Of a stretch of 64,000 bases of DNA, positions 43,780 through 51,841 are shown piece by piece. Source of the stretch: Chitinophaga dinghuensis (lineage in GTDB: Bacteria; Bacteroidota; Bacteroidia; Chitinophagales; Chitinophagaceae); the NCBI RefSeq assembly GCF_003259435.1, contig NZ_QLMA01000009.1, positions 5,313 to 69,312 of the forward strand, read 5' to 3'. The number at the start of each line of letters is the position of its first letter. Positions within the stretch are counted from its first letter, which is position 1. Under the pieces are notes generated by a model. That model did not search any database and was not told where the DNA came from. It was given only the letters and a program-made list of their open reading frames with translations. The position numbers were made by a program, and so were the translations under genes.

Positions 43780-44472
43780 ATGTTGGCGATTTTGGTGCCA
43801 TTGGCAGGTTATCTGATTGTAGATCACTATGGTAAAGATGCCGTGCCCATCCCACGCTATTACAGTCCCGAAAGAGTCGACACTGTCGTGAATAACGGGA
43901 ATGTCTCTTATGATACGGTTTACCATACCATAAGAGACTTCCAGATGACCAACCAACTTGGTGAAAAGGTCAGCCTGAAAAACATGGAAGGAAAGATCCT
44001 GGTTGTTGACTTCTTCTTCACTTCCTGCCCAAGCATCTGCCCTACCCTCACCAAGAACCTTAGAATGCTGCAAAGCGCATACACCAAAAATGATACGCTC
44101 CTGCAAATTCTTTCCTTCTCAGTTGATCCTGTAAGGGATTCCGTAGACAGACTGCGTAAATACGCATACGACTACAAAGTAAATCCCGATAACTGGTGGC
44201 TGCTGACCGGTGATAAAAAAGAAATTTACGACCTCGCCAGACACGAATTCTTCGTCTCTGTTACTGAAGGAGACGGCGGTCCGGATGATTTCGTACACAC
44301 CGAGAAGATTGTGCTCATCGATAAAAACAGGCATATACGCGGATACTACAACGGCCTCGATTCCAATGATATCAAAAGATTGGCGACCGATGTATCTATC
44401 CTGAATCTGGCCAAAGAAAAGAAAAGACCTTCTTTCGCCAAATTCCTGAAAGGACTGTTCTCCGGAAAATAA
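43780..44472 (+). CDS. SCO1/SenC family copper chaperone of the oxidase operon
   Basis: The 230-residue product from the ATG at 43780 has an N-terminal anchor (LAILVPLAGYLIV), the copper-binding Cys-x3-Cys in FFTSCPSICP and the His ligand in DDFVHTEK. It is expected to mature the CuA centre of the oxidase encoded upstream. The frame stays open for 13 codons before 43780 and encodes two Arg just before the anchor, so the real start could be a rare codon upstream (for example ATC near 43750). No ATG, GTG or TTG exists there. Confidence 0.93.
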   Translation: MLAILVPLAGYLIVDHYGKDAVPIPRYYSPERVDTVVNNGNVSYDTVYHTIRDFQMTNQLGEKVSLKNMEGKILVVDFFFTSCPSICPTLTKNLRMLQSAYTKNDTLLQILSFSVDPVRDSVDRLRKYAYDYKVNPDNWWLLTGDKKEIYDLARHEFFVSVTEGDGGPDDFVHTEKIVLIDKNRHIRGYYNGLDSNDIKRLATDVSILNLAKEKKRPSFAKFLKGLFSGK

Positions 44473-44549
44473 TATAACTCTTATATGTAAGGTGAATAGA
44501 GAAAGGTTGTTCACCTTTCTTTATTCACCTTTCACTTTGCGGAAATATC

Positions 44550-45122
44550 ATGGATCTGAAAAATAAGAATTTGAATGTCCCGATAACAATTGTTTCTATT
44601 GTTATCCCCGTATTGGTAGCAATTCTGTTTTATATGCCTAAACCAGACCTTCACCCTGGTTTCGATATCAGAATTCTACCGCTGTTTCATGCGATTCTGA
44701 ATTCAGCTACTGCAGTACTGCTGGTAGCGAGTCTCTACTTCATTAAAAACGGTCATCCAAAGGCCCATAAAACGGCTAATTTGATCGCTGTGGTACTGTC
44801 AGTGATCTTCTTGCTGTCTTATGTAACTTATCATGCCCTTGCGCCTGAAACGCGTTTTGGAGATATAAACCACGATGGTATCGTTGACGCAGCCGAGAAA
44901 GCTACCGTAGGTAGTATCCGATATGTGTACTATTTCCTGTTGCTGACACATATCGTGCTGGCAGCTATCATTGTACCATTCGTATTATTCACCTTATTAC
45001 GTGCTTTCCAGCATAACTATGAAAAGCACAAGAAGATCGCCAGAATTACCTGGCCTATCTGGTTCTATGTGGCGGTGACCGGTGTGATCGTGTATATGAT
45101 GATCTCTCCGTATTATCACTAA
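44550..45122 (+). CDS. DUF420 membrane protein with an EF-hand-like loop
   Basis: The 190-residue protein has about five membrane segments and the conserved FHAILNSATAVLLVASLYFI and YVTYHAL of DUF420, a family tied to cytochrome oxidase maturation (CtaM-like). A periplasmic-side loop contains D105-x-N-x-D109-G-x-V-D113-x-x-E116, a textbook calcium-binding EF-hand loop pattern. The gene follows sco by 77 bp and precedes a terminator. Confidence 0.9.
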   Translation: MDLKNKNLNVPITIVSIVIPVLVAILFYMPKPDLHPGFDIRILPLFHAILNSATAVLLVASLYFIKNGHPKAHKTANLIAVVLSVIFLLSYVTYHALAPETRFGDINHDGIVDAAEKATVGSIRYVYYFLLLTHIVLAAIIVPFVLFTLLRAFQHNYEKHKKIARITWPIWFYVAVTGVIVYMMISPYYH

Positions 45123-45147
45123 CTTATCTACGGGTAAAATATTAATG

Positions 45148-45176
45148 AAGCAGGCCGCTATGGTCTGCTTTTTTTA
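45148..45176 (+). terminator. Intrinsic terminator of the act-cox operon
   Basis: AAGCAGGCC pairs with GGTCTGCTT (one wobble) across a 5-nt loop and is followed by a T-run. Confidence 0.8.
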
Positions 45177-45261
45177 TAGGGAGACAGCCAGTACTCACCC
45201 CTAATTCTTTACTCAAATTTCCGCTGGATGTGTTAATTTTACAGGACCAAAAGAATGACAG

Positions 45262-45477
45262 ATGAAGAAACTGTGTTATATAACTTTGATGGGATGGATG
45301 CTCACGTTTAGCAATCAACTGATGGCACAGTGTTCCCTGTGTACCAAAACGGCACAGCAACTCGGTGAAGGCCCCGCAAAAGGCCTCAACAACGGTATCC
45401 TGATGCTGGCACTTACTCCGCTTGTGATAATTGGATTTCTTGCCTTCCGCTGGTGGAAAAGCAACCAGGAAGCTTAA
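45262..45477 (+). CDS. Small CxxC membrane protein of the oxidase cluster
   Basis: The 71-residue product has a signal or first membrane segment (5-22), then Cys24-x2-Cys27 (AQCSLCTKTAQQLGE) and a second membrane segment (about 46-63), ending in Lys/Trp residues. Similar small proteins follow oxidase genes in many Bacteroidota; a role in copper or heme handling is plausible but unproven. It has a possible -7 box of its own (45234-45241) after the operon terminator. Confidence 0.8.
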   Translation: MKKLCYITLMGWMLTFSNQLMAQCSLCTKTAQQLGEGPAKGLNNGILMLALTPLVIIGFLAFRWWKSNQEA

Positions 45478-45489
45478 AATAAAAATTAT

Positions 45490-45512
45490 ACGGCAGGAGA
45501 TTCTCCTGCCGT
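45490..45512. terminator. Bidirectional terminator between the small CxxC gene and marR
   Basis: A near-perfect palindrome, ACGGCAGGAGA and its complement around one central base. The T-run is weak on both sides. Confidence 0.5.
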
Positions 45513-45540
45513 AACTGTTTTCTGATTGGTTTTGCCTGTA

Positions 45541-46155
45541 TTAGGCTTCTTCCACTCTCAATTCAAAAGCAGGACAATCTACCCGCAGATCCGCAGGCTT
45601 CAATGTTGCTTTCATAATACTGCAATAATGACCTTTCTTTAAGGTATAGGCCTGGCAATTAAAACACATGTGCTGTGTGGTAGTCACCTCCTGCTGATTC
45701 AGCTGATAAATCAACTGCATCAGTTGCTCCAGTAATGCTCCCTGCTCTTTTACCGGTGTCAGCTCAACGCTGTCCTGTAACGGCTGTGCAAAGCGCTCTA
45801 CTTTCTTCGCAATTGCTTTCCCTTCTTTCACCAGTTGTAAACTGTGACTACGCGTGTCAGTCAGGCTGGCCTTTCTAACAAGGTACTTCTTCTGCTCCAG
45901 TGATTTCACTGCATCACTGATAGTAGCTTTCGTCATGTTAAAATAAGAAGCCAGCGAAGTTACTGTTCGCTTTTCTTCAGGATAATGCAGCAAATAGGTA
46001 AGAACCTGAATCTGAATCGGACTCAAACCATACTGTGTGGCCTCTTGCCAGAGAAGCACTCTAAACGCTTCTGATAAACGCTCCAAAGCGGCTACGACTT
46101 TGCTCGATGTATTGTCGGCCTGTTGCTCGGGGCTGAATGTGGATACTTTCCCCAT
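45541..46155 (-). CDS. MarR family regulator with four-Cys C-terminal tail
   Basis: The 204-residue product has a MarR winged helix (PIQIQVLTYLLHYPEEKRTVTS, KATISDAVKSLEQKKYLVR, wing with TDTRSHSLQL) at about 25-125. An added C-terminal part holds Cys164, Cys167, Cys178 and Cys194 in the pattern C-x2-C-x10-C-x15-C (MCFNCQAY, HYCSIMK, VDCPAFEL). The cysteines could bind zinc or an iron-sulfur cluster and make the regulator redox- or metal-responsive. The protoglobin-like gene ends 120 bp upstream... that is, it precedes this gene on the same strand. Confidence 0.88.
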   Translation of the reverse strand: MGKVSTFSPEQQADNTSSKVVAALERLSEAFRVLLWQEATQYGLSPIQIQVLTYLLHYPEEKRTVTSLASYFNMTKATISDAVKSLEQKKYLVRKASLTDTRSHSLQLVKEGKAIAKKVERFAQPLQDSVELTPVKEQGALLEQLMQLIYQLNQQEVTTTQHMCFNCQAYTLKKGHYCSIMKATLKPADLRVDCPAFELRVEEA

Positions 46156-46275
46156 GATAAATTCGTGCTGTCCTTAATAGTTGACGGGGCAAGGTACAAT
46201 ATTAAAGCATGGGTGTAAATAGCATATTAGTGACATACCAATATTTGCAACAGCTTGATAAGTATTTTGTCTGCG

Positions 46276-46818
46276 CTATTTCGAAGGAGAAGATGGATAT
46301 GCCCAAAGGGCCAGACTCAAAGTAACTGCCTTATACCAGGCTGCCCCAATACGCCCTACCAGCGCAGGTTCCAGCCTACTGATTGCAATGGCCTCTGTTC
46401 CAAATCGAATAACAGGATAACCCATAACTACCAGATAACGCAATAATTCCGGTTGTAAGGAATGCAATGCAACCACATTTTCATCTGCCTTCCGCTCCAC
46501 TTCCTGCCAGTTTTGGCTCTCCGGACGACTACATAACTGTTGCAGCCAGGTACTAAAGTGTGAGTTGCGGAAAGCCGCTTCACTGCTAATATCAAAGTAA
46601 GAAGATAGATAACTGTCTGTCCGAATATAGTTATACCAACGCTGTAAAATCACCCCAAGGGATGATTTTAAGATGGGCGCCGCTATATGCAAGAGTTTTT
46701 CATCTTCCTGCGTAAACAGTAACATCCTCTTCAATAATACCAATTCCTGTAAACTAATCGCCGGAACAGCGGGTCTGCTCTGGTCCGAATGCAGGTCAGA
46801 ATGGTCCATAATGGTCAA
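46276..46818 (-). CDS. Protoglobin-like heme sensor protein
   Basis: The 180-residue product has no signal or membrane segment. The helical pattern (LLKRMLLFTQEDEKLLHIA, LQRWYNYIRTDSYLSSYF, HFSTWLQQLCS, then a His in VVALHSLQPELLRYLVVMGYP) resembles single-domain bacterial protoglobins, with that His as the likely proximal heme ligand. No output domain is attached. It precedes the MarR gene by 120 bp on the same strand, which suggests a gas- or redox-response pair. An ATG three codons downstream (46809) is an alternative start. Confidence 0.55.
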   Translation of the reverse strand: MTIMDHSDLHSDQSRPAVPAISLQELVLLKRMLLFTQEDEKLLHIAAPILKSSLGVILQRWYNYIRTDSYLSSYFDISSEAAFRNSHFSTWLQQLCSRPESQNWQEVERKADENVVALHSLQPELLRYLVVMGYPVIRFGTEAIAISRLEPALVGRIGAAWYKAVTLSLALWAYPSSPSK

Positions 46819-46975
46819 AATTTTGGGCTCTCGATTGCTTAGAAATTACAATATATGATAAGGCTTCCTAACGGGAAAAATTTTTACAACAGATTAACAA
46901 GAAAGTGAAGACATATTAAAATCATTTGAGATTCTGAGAAGAACATTATAGCTTTGATTCATACCTGATCAATCC

Positions 46976-48259
46976 ATGAAGAACGGCTTCTACTCTCTGA
47001 ATACATATCGTATGCCTGTTGTTCCGCCGGAATGGCTGCGTCCAACCACAGTCGCAAATAACACGCAATCGCCTAAATTATTCAAGCTTAGCCTGGTGGC
47101 TATTTTAGCAGCTACATTAGGAATGGCGCTCGCATGGGGATTAAATACATTGATTCCTATATTAGCCAATCTTCTATTCCTTGGACGTATTGCCACTAGC
47201 TTCCCAGACCTGGATAACAGCGGATTGGGCATATTCCTGATCGTGATCCCCATAGCAGGCGCTGCGATCTGGCTACTTACCCGTAAAAAAATCAATGCCT
47301 TCTCTCCCATTGGATTGTCTGCCACCGCCGCTACAGGGGCTCCGGTAGGAATGGATAACATCATATCTCTCGGAAATATCACTATTGTAAAATATCTGAC
47401 AGACTTCTTCAAACTAACGGCTACTGAAGGCGAAATACTGGCAGTATCAGGACTGGCAGGCGCTTTCACCTGGTGCTTTGGCGCCCCTGTTGCTGCATTG
47501 GTACTCGCAATTGAATTGTTCCTGTCCGAACTCACTGCGGTGACGCTCATTCCTGTGATACTCGCTATTGGTGTGTCTACTGTTGCGCAGCTATTGCTGA
47601 AACCAATCAGTTATGGTTTTACCGTGTCTAACAGTAATGAATATACGTTAATATGGTTATGCGCTATTACTGGCGTTATCACTGGTTTGCTGGCTGCTTT
47701 ATACCGCCGCGTATATCTTTGGCTGAATAACCGTTTCCGTCAAACGAACGATATGCGTATGTGGTGGTTTTTGATATGTGCAGCTATAGTAGGGATTGCT
47801 ATTTATGTTTATCCGGAGACCGCCGGCCCAGGTAACAATTTCATTCTTCCCTTATTGCAAGGAACGGTTACCTTTCGGGTGATACTTGTGATGTGCTTTA
47901 TCAGGTTACTGACAAGCATGGTATATAATGGCGGTTTAAATACAGGGGCTTCTATTACCAATACATTACTCATAGGCGCCGGATGGGGAATGTTGATAGG
48001 CTTCATCTTCCAGCTATGTTTTCCAAAGCTGCATGTGAGTCCTTCCCTGGCAGCATTGGCAGGTATGCTGGCTATGCTCACCGCCAATACCAGAGCCATT
48101 ATTACGGCACTTGTATTAGCGCTTGAAATTAGCAGAGATATACGCGTAATACCTTTTATGATAGCCGCATGTTTTACAGCATACGCCATCACTTATTTAT
48201 TATCAGCTAAAAAGGTAAAGCAGCTGGAAACTGCTACCAGAGAAGATTTCCAGCTGTAA
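46976..48259 (+). CDS. Atypical ClC-family chloride channel/transporter
   Basis: The 427-residue protein has about eleven membrane segments. The ClC helix with FGAPVAALVLAIELFLSE matches the family's FNAPLAGxxFxxEE signature. The segment aligned to the GREGP filter reads GLSATAATGAPVG, so the gating glutamate is absent, and the GxFxP site reads GGLNTGASI. No CBS domains are present. It is probably an anion channel or transporter of a divergent subgroup. It converges on the SMR gene with 5 bp between stops. Confidence 0.85.
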   Translation: MKNGFYSLNTYRMPVVPPEWLRPTTVANNTQSPKLFKLSLVAILAATLGMALAWGLNTLIPILANLLFLGRIATSFPDLDNSGLGIFLIVIPIAGAAIWLLTRKKINAFSPIGLSATAATGAPVGMDNIISLGNITIVKYLTDFFKLTATEGEILAVSGLAGAFTWCFGAPVAALVLAIELFLSELTAVTLIPVILAIGVSTVAQLLLKPISYGFTVSNSNEYTLIWLCAITGVITGLLAALYRRVYLWLNNRFRQTNDMRMWWFLICAAIVGIAIYVYPETAGPGNNFILPLLQGTVTFRVILVMCFIRLLTSMVYNGGLNTGASITNTLLIGAGWGMLIGFIFQLCFPKLHVSPSLAALAGMLAMLTANTRAIITALVLALEISRDIRVIPFMIAACFTAYAITYLLSAKKVKQLETATREDFQL

Positions 48260-48264
48260 AATAT

Positions 48265-48591
48265 TTATTCTCCTCCAGCCACAAATTTCAGCCCTGCAAT
48301 AGAAGCAATCAGTGTTACCAGGAAAAATATTCTCCAGAATACTGCTGGTTCTTTAAAGAAAATCATACCGGCAATGGCAGTTCCGGCAGCGCCGATGCCC
48401 GTCCATACGGCGTAAGAAGTGCCTATTGGCAGTCCGCCATTAATAGCTTTATTCAGAAAAAAGAAGCTGAGTGAAATACAGACAAAGAAACTCACAGAAG
48501 GCCAGAGCTTTGTAAAGTTTTCTGAGAACTTCAGGGATACAGTAAAACCGACCTCAAACAGTCCTCCAATGAACAGGAATAACCATGCCAT
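48265..48591 (-). CDS. SMR family efflux protein (SugE/Gdx-like)
   Basis: The 108-residue protein has four membrane helices and the essential membrane Glu in helix 1 (LFIGGLFEVGFTVSLKF). Helix 2-3 contains GTSYAVWTGIGAAGTAIAGM, typical of the SugE/Gdx branch of small multidrug resistance proteins, which export guanidinium or cationic drugs as dimers with proton exchange. A 19-codon ORF with a strong -7 box precedes it (48671-48730). I see no guanidine riboswitch consensus there. Confidence 0.9.
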   Translation of the reverse strand: MAWLFLFIGGLFEVGFTVSLKFSENFTKLWPSVSFFVCISLSFFFLNKAINGGLPIGTSYAVWTGIGAAGTAIAGMIFFKEPAVFWRIFFLVTLIASIAGLKFVAGGE

Positions 48592-48670
48592 AATAAACCA
48601 GATTTAATGAATTATCAATACAGAAATAATAAGAGAAGGGAATGGGCATGAAACGCCCGTCAGCCTGAGA

Positions 48671-48730
48671 TTAGAGGCCGTAGTTGAATACCGCGTAAGC
48701 GATTAATATGCCGAATCGAATAGTTCGCAT
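48671..48730 (-). CDS. Candidate leader peptide upstream of the SMR exporter
   Basis: ATG at 48730 to TAA at 48671 encodes 19 residues (MRTIRFGILIAYAVFNYGL), basic then hydrophobic. The ATG lies 4 bp after an exact -7 box, so the message would begin at or next to the start codon. A short GGGC/GCCC hairpin follows between this ORF and the SMR gene. It could be a regulatory leader; no homologue is known to me. Confidence 0.35.
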   Translation of the reverse strand: MRTIRFGILIAYAVFNYGL

Positions 48731-48734
48731 GGCG

Positions 48735-48742
48735 CAAAGGTA
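48735..48742 (-). promoter_or_regulatory. -7 element upstream of the leader ORF and SMR gene
   Basis: On the minus strand TACCTTTG is an exact TAnnTTTG match. No TTTG is seen at the -33 position. It is also 27 bp downstream of the end of the divergent-side AlkD-like gene. Confidence 0.5.
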
Positions 48743-48768
48743 ATCATTTTTTTGTACCTGGAGTATAC

Positions 48769-49431
48769 CTATATCCTGCGTAATGCTTCTCTCCTGCTGA
48801 GTGCTGCCAGGGGATGGGCATCAGCAAATTTTATAACTGCTTGCGGATTTACTTTTGAATACTCCCGCAAAGCCCAGCCTATGGCCTTCTGAATGAAAAA
48901 TTCCTTGGAGTCTATATGTGCCAGTATATACCGGAATAATAATTTCTCATCTGTATCTTTCTTCCATCCACTCTGATGGATAATAGCGCTTCGCTGCAAC
49001 CACATATTCGAATCTTTTACCCATCCGTCAGTAATCGCTTTACGTTGTTCCGGAAATTTACGGAACCATGGACCTGCTAGCCCACTGACAATATTATCTA
49101 CCGTATCCCACCATGATTTGTTCAGAATCATAAATTCAAAGAGTGCAATATGTTCTTCCTCGAATTGTCTGTGCATGGACTGCATTATATCCATGGCTAC
49201 ATATTGATATTCTCTTTCCGGTAATTCCCATATTGCATAAATGAATGCGGGCATTTCTGAGATATGCGGAACACCATGCTGTGCCTTAATTGCGCGCTGA
49301 ATGTTTCTTCTGAGTGGGGCTTTAAGACCAAAATACTCAAACTGATCCCGCATGTATTTCTTCATACCGGCGGCTTCCTCTTTATTAGCGAAGTTCTTGA
49401 ATGACTTCGTGATCAGTTTGATATATTCCAT
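48769..49431 (-). CDS. DNA alkylation repair protein (AlkD-like HEAT-repeat glycosylase)
   Basis: The 220-residue all-helical protein belongs to the AlkD/DNA-7-methylguanine glycosylase family. Diagnostic segments are FEYFGLKAPLRRNIQR, WELPEREYQYVAMD, NKSWWDTVDNIV (with the catalytic-site Asp/Trp) and AIGWALREYSKVNP. It excises or protects N3/N7-alkylated bases without base flipping. The start codon lies 4 bp after the meaB stop, so the two are probably co-transcribed. Confidence 0.93.
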   Translation of the reverse strand: MEYIKLITKSFKNFANKEEAAGMKKYMRDQFEYFGLKAPLRRNIQRAIKAQHGVPHISEMPAFIYAIWELPEREYQYVAMDIMQSMHRQFEEEHIALFEFMILNKSWWDTVDNIVSGLAGPWFRKFPEQRKAITDGWVKDSNMWLQRSAIIHQSGWKKDTDEKLLFRYILAHIDSKEFFIQKAIGWALREYSKVNPQAVIKFADAHPLAALSRREALRRI

Positions 49432-49435
49432 GACC

Positions 49436-50338
49436 TTAACTTTTAGTGCGTATATAACGGTAAAGGTTAAACGAAGATGTTTTTAATAACGATGATATCT
49501 CTTGATGCAATTCTCTTTTGCTGATATCTTTCATGCGTCTGTACTGAATCAACTGCCAGGCTTTCTCCGCCAGCAACAAGGCATGCCGTTGCTGATGTTG
49601 TTGCACTTGCTGGTGATGCGCGCTAATAGCAGTTGTCAGCTCTTCTACACCGGTAGATTGCGTAGCGACGGTTTTAATAACAGGTATTTCCCAATCATCA
49701 TGCTGACGTATATGGGCGAGTATACGCAAATTGCGTACGAATTCATCTGCATTAGCACGATCAGATTTATTGACTACAAAGATGTCGGCAATTTCCATCA
49801 GACCTGCTTTCATTGTCTGAATTTCATCTCCGGCTTCCGGCACTACAACTACGATTGTCGTATCTGCGATTCCTGCGACTTCTACTTCACTCTGTCCTAC
49901 GCCTACTGTTTCTACAAAAACATAATCGAAACCTGCGGCCTTGATAAGGTCTGTGACTTCAATGATTTTAGGACTGAGGCCTCCCAATGCGCCGCGACTA
50001 GCCATCGAACGAATGAATACATCCGGATTATTGAAATGCTGACTCATTCGGATTCTATCGCCCAGTAAGGCGCCGAAGTTAAATGGAGAAGACGGGTCCA
50101 CTGCAATGATGGCTACCTTCTTCTGTAGTTGTAAGAGGTGTTGTATCAGGGCATTGACCAAGGTACTTTTACCTGCTCCCGGAGGGCCGGTAATTCCAAT
50201 AACTTTGGTTTGGTTGCCGGCAGGTAAATTTTCCAGCAGTGATTCATAACCGGCGGCCTCATTTTCAACGAGTGAAATACATCTTGCCAGCGATTTTATA
50301 TCGCCCTGTAATAGTCCGGATAAATACTGCTGATACAT
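49436..50338 (-). CDS. meaB: Methylmalonyl-CoA mutase-associated GTPase MeaB
   Basis: The 300-residue G3E GTPase has its P-loop GPPGAGKS at 51-58, VDPSSPFNFGALLGDRIRM and VETVGVGQSEVEVAGIADT, which are specific for the MeaB/ArgK group, and NKSD for guanine recognition. It protects and reloads adenosylcobalamin on methylmalonyl-CoA mutase, which is not in this window. The gene is followed by the AlkD-like gene. Confidence 0.95.
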   Translation of the reverse strand: MYQQYLSGLLQGDIKSLARCISLVENEAAGYESLLENLPAGNQTKVIGITGPPGAGKSTLVNALIQHLLQLQKKVAIIAVDPSSPFNFGALLGDRIRMSQHFNNPDVFIRSMASRGALGGLSPKIIEVTDLIKAAGFDYVFVETVGVGQSEVEVAGIADTTIVVVVPEAGDEIQTMKAGLMEIADIFVVNKSDRANADEFVRNLRILAHIRQHDDWEIPVIKTVATQSTGVEELTTAISAHHQQVQQHQQRHALLLAEKAWQLIQYRRMKDISKRELHQEISSLLKTSSFNLYRYIRTKS

Positions 50339-50383
50339 TTGAATAGTAACTGATTTGGCTACAAAAATAGCGACAATACTGAT

Positions 50384-51433
50384 CTAATCAATCAGTAAAC
50401 GATAAATGCTCAGATACTCCTTTGCCGCCTTTTCCCAGCAAAAGCTGTCGGCATGTTTGATGATTGCTTCCGGATTACCGTTGTTTCGGAAATTGTTTAA
50501 TCCATTTTCGAAAACTGTCTGCATAGCTTTGGGATCGAAGGAGTCGAAGTAATAAGCAAACTTCCCTCCAATTTCCGGTAAGCTGGTATGTGTAGAAAGA
50601 AACACTGGTTTGCCGAAATGCATCGCTTCAATGACCGGTATGCCAAATCCTTCTGCAATAGAAGGAAAAGCAAAGGCAGTACAGTTCTTCAGGTACCAGT
50701 ATTTATCTTCATCTTTAACGGGACCGAGAATTTTTACGCGGTCTGTTACGCCATATTGTTGCGCCTCCTGCCTGATTTTTTCTGCATATGCTTCATTAAT
50801 ATTGCCTGCAATAAGCAGTTCCATATCGTTGTTGGCTAACAGGCACGGGAGTACGTGAAAGTTCTTTTTAGGTAATACCGTTCCGATGGTGAAAATGAAA
50901 GGTCGGGCGGGTTTATAATTCGGCTGATCAAAGCCTGGAAATTCCGCCACATTACAGCCGTTATAGATCACCCGGATTGGTTTGCCATCTACATTCAGGT
51001 GTTTTTCCACATCCTGTTTTACATATTCAGAGATGGTAGTGATAAAGGCGCTGGAATCAATGGCCGCCTGTACACATTTCAACATCTTCTGACGTTTGGC
51101 GGGCGTTTTATTCTCGTAAAGAAAATTCAGGTCGTGAATAGTCAGGATACGAGTGGTCTTTTTATTGGCCGGCGCATATGCGGAGCTTTGGTAGGCGGTA
51201 TGCCAGACATCATATGGTGCCCGATGTGGCATTATGACTTTATGCCACGACTTTTGCTCCAGGAATTTAGCGCCTGGACCGAAATCCGGCTTTTGTCCGG
51301 CAGGAACATAAAAAGTTAATTCTTCTGAAGGTGTAAGTTGTGCGAGCATGGCTTTCCCGAGCTGTAAACAGTAGGTGTACAGACCGGTGTTAGGATATTT
51401 CATTCTTTCGCAGTCAAAGACGTAGCGTGTCAT
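50384..51433 (-). CDS. Glycosyltransferase family 4 (group 1)
   Basis: The 349-residue GT-B enzyme has the N-terminal YPNTGLYTYCLQLGKAM, the nucleotide-domain IGTVLPKKNFHVLP and the donor-site motif PSIAEGFGIPVIEAMHFGKP with its E-x7-E pair. It has no signal peptide, so it acts in the cytoplasm or on the inner membrane. The likely role is transfer of a sugar to a cell-surface glycan; donor and acceptor are unknown. Two short coupled ORFs lie upstream on the same strand. Confidence 0.9.
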   Translation of the reverse strand: MTRYVFDCERMKYPNTGLYTYCLQLGKAMLAQLTPSEELTFYVPAGQKPDFGPGAKFLEQKSWHKVIMPHRAPYDVWHTAYQSSAYAPANKKTTRILTIHDLNFLYENKTPAKRQKMLKCVQAAIDSSAFITTISEYVKQDVEKHLNVDGKPIRVIYNGCNVAEFPGFDQPNYKPARPFIFTIGTVLPKKNFHVLPCLLANNDMELLIAGNINEAYAEKIRQEAQQYGVTDRVKILGPVKDEDKYWYLKNCTAFAFPSIAEGFGIPVIEAMHFGKPVFLSTHTSLPEIGGKFAYYFDSFDPKAMQTVFENGLNNFRNNGNPEAIIKHADSFCWEKAAKEYLSIYRLLID

Positions 51434-51454
51434 TGTGTAATAGTTGTAGCGCTA

Positions 51455-51666
51455 TTATGTTTTCTGATAATAAGTTTTACTCGCATTGGCAGTGGATTCC
51501 TCCTGACCTGGAGTACCTTGATGCCCGGTTTTTCCCTGCAAAGGTTCATTATTTCTCTGACCTTTAGCCAGGTTTTGCAGTTTCATCATGCTAATCATGA
51601 GGTGTACAGCCTTTTCATATAACTGGTTATGCGGTCCGCGTGTGTCCCTGAATCAATGGACGACAT
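51455..51666 (-). other. Two overlapping short ORFs or a frameshifted remnant upstream of the glycosyltransferase gene
   Basis: A 23-codon ORF (51666-51595, MSSIDSGTHADRITSYMKRL...) ends in TGA that overlaps the ATG of a 47-codon ORF (51598-51455, MISMMKLQNLAKGQRNNEPL...), an ATGA coupling. The second frame also stays open upstream and reads DTRGPHNQLYEKAVHLM, and the first frame reads LGDANHSIGNIHW before its ATG, so one frameshifted gene is equally possible. Composition looks protein-like. The rest of the 51434-51841 spacer shows nothing recognisable. Confidence 0.3.
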
Positions 51667-51841
51667 CCAATGAATATTGCCGATAGAATGGTTGGCATCT
51701 CCCAGTTTTACAATGATTAGTATATGAAAAGTTTTACAATATAATCAGTTATTAGGAGACAATTACATTTATTCCCTATTGTTATGTGAAATATGCCGGA
51801 CCTGCGGCCAATATATTCTCTATATTTTATAACTTGTTGCT

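Noticed and set aside
48592..48770. Guanidine riboswitch upstream of the SMR exporter
   Set aside because: None of the class I, II or III consensus features I know could be placed; the leader ORF explains the open stretch better.
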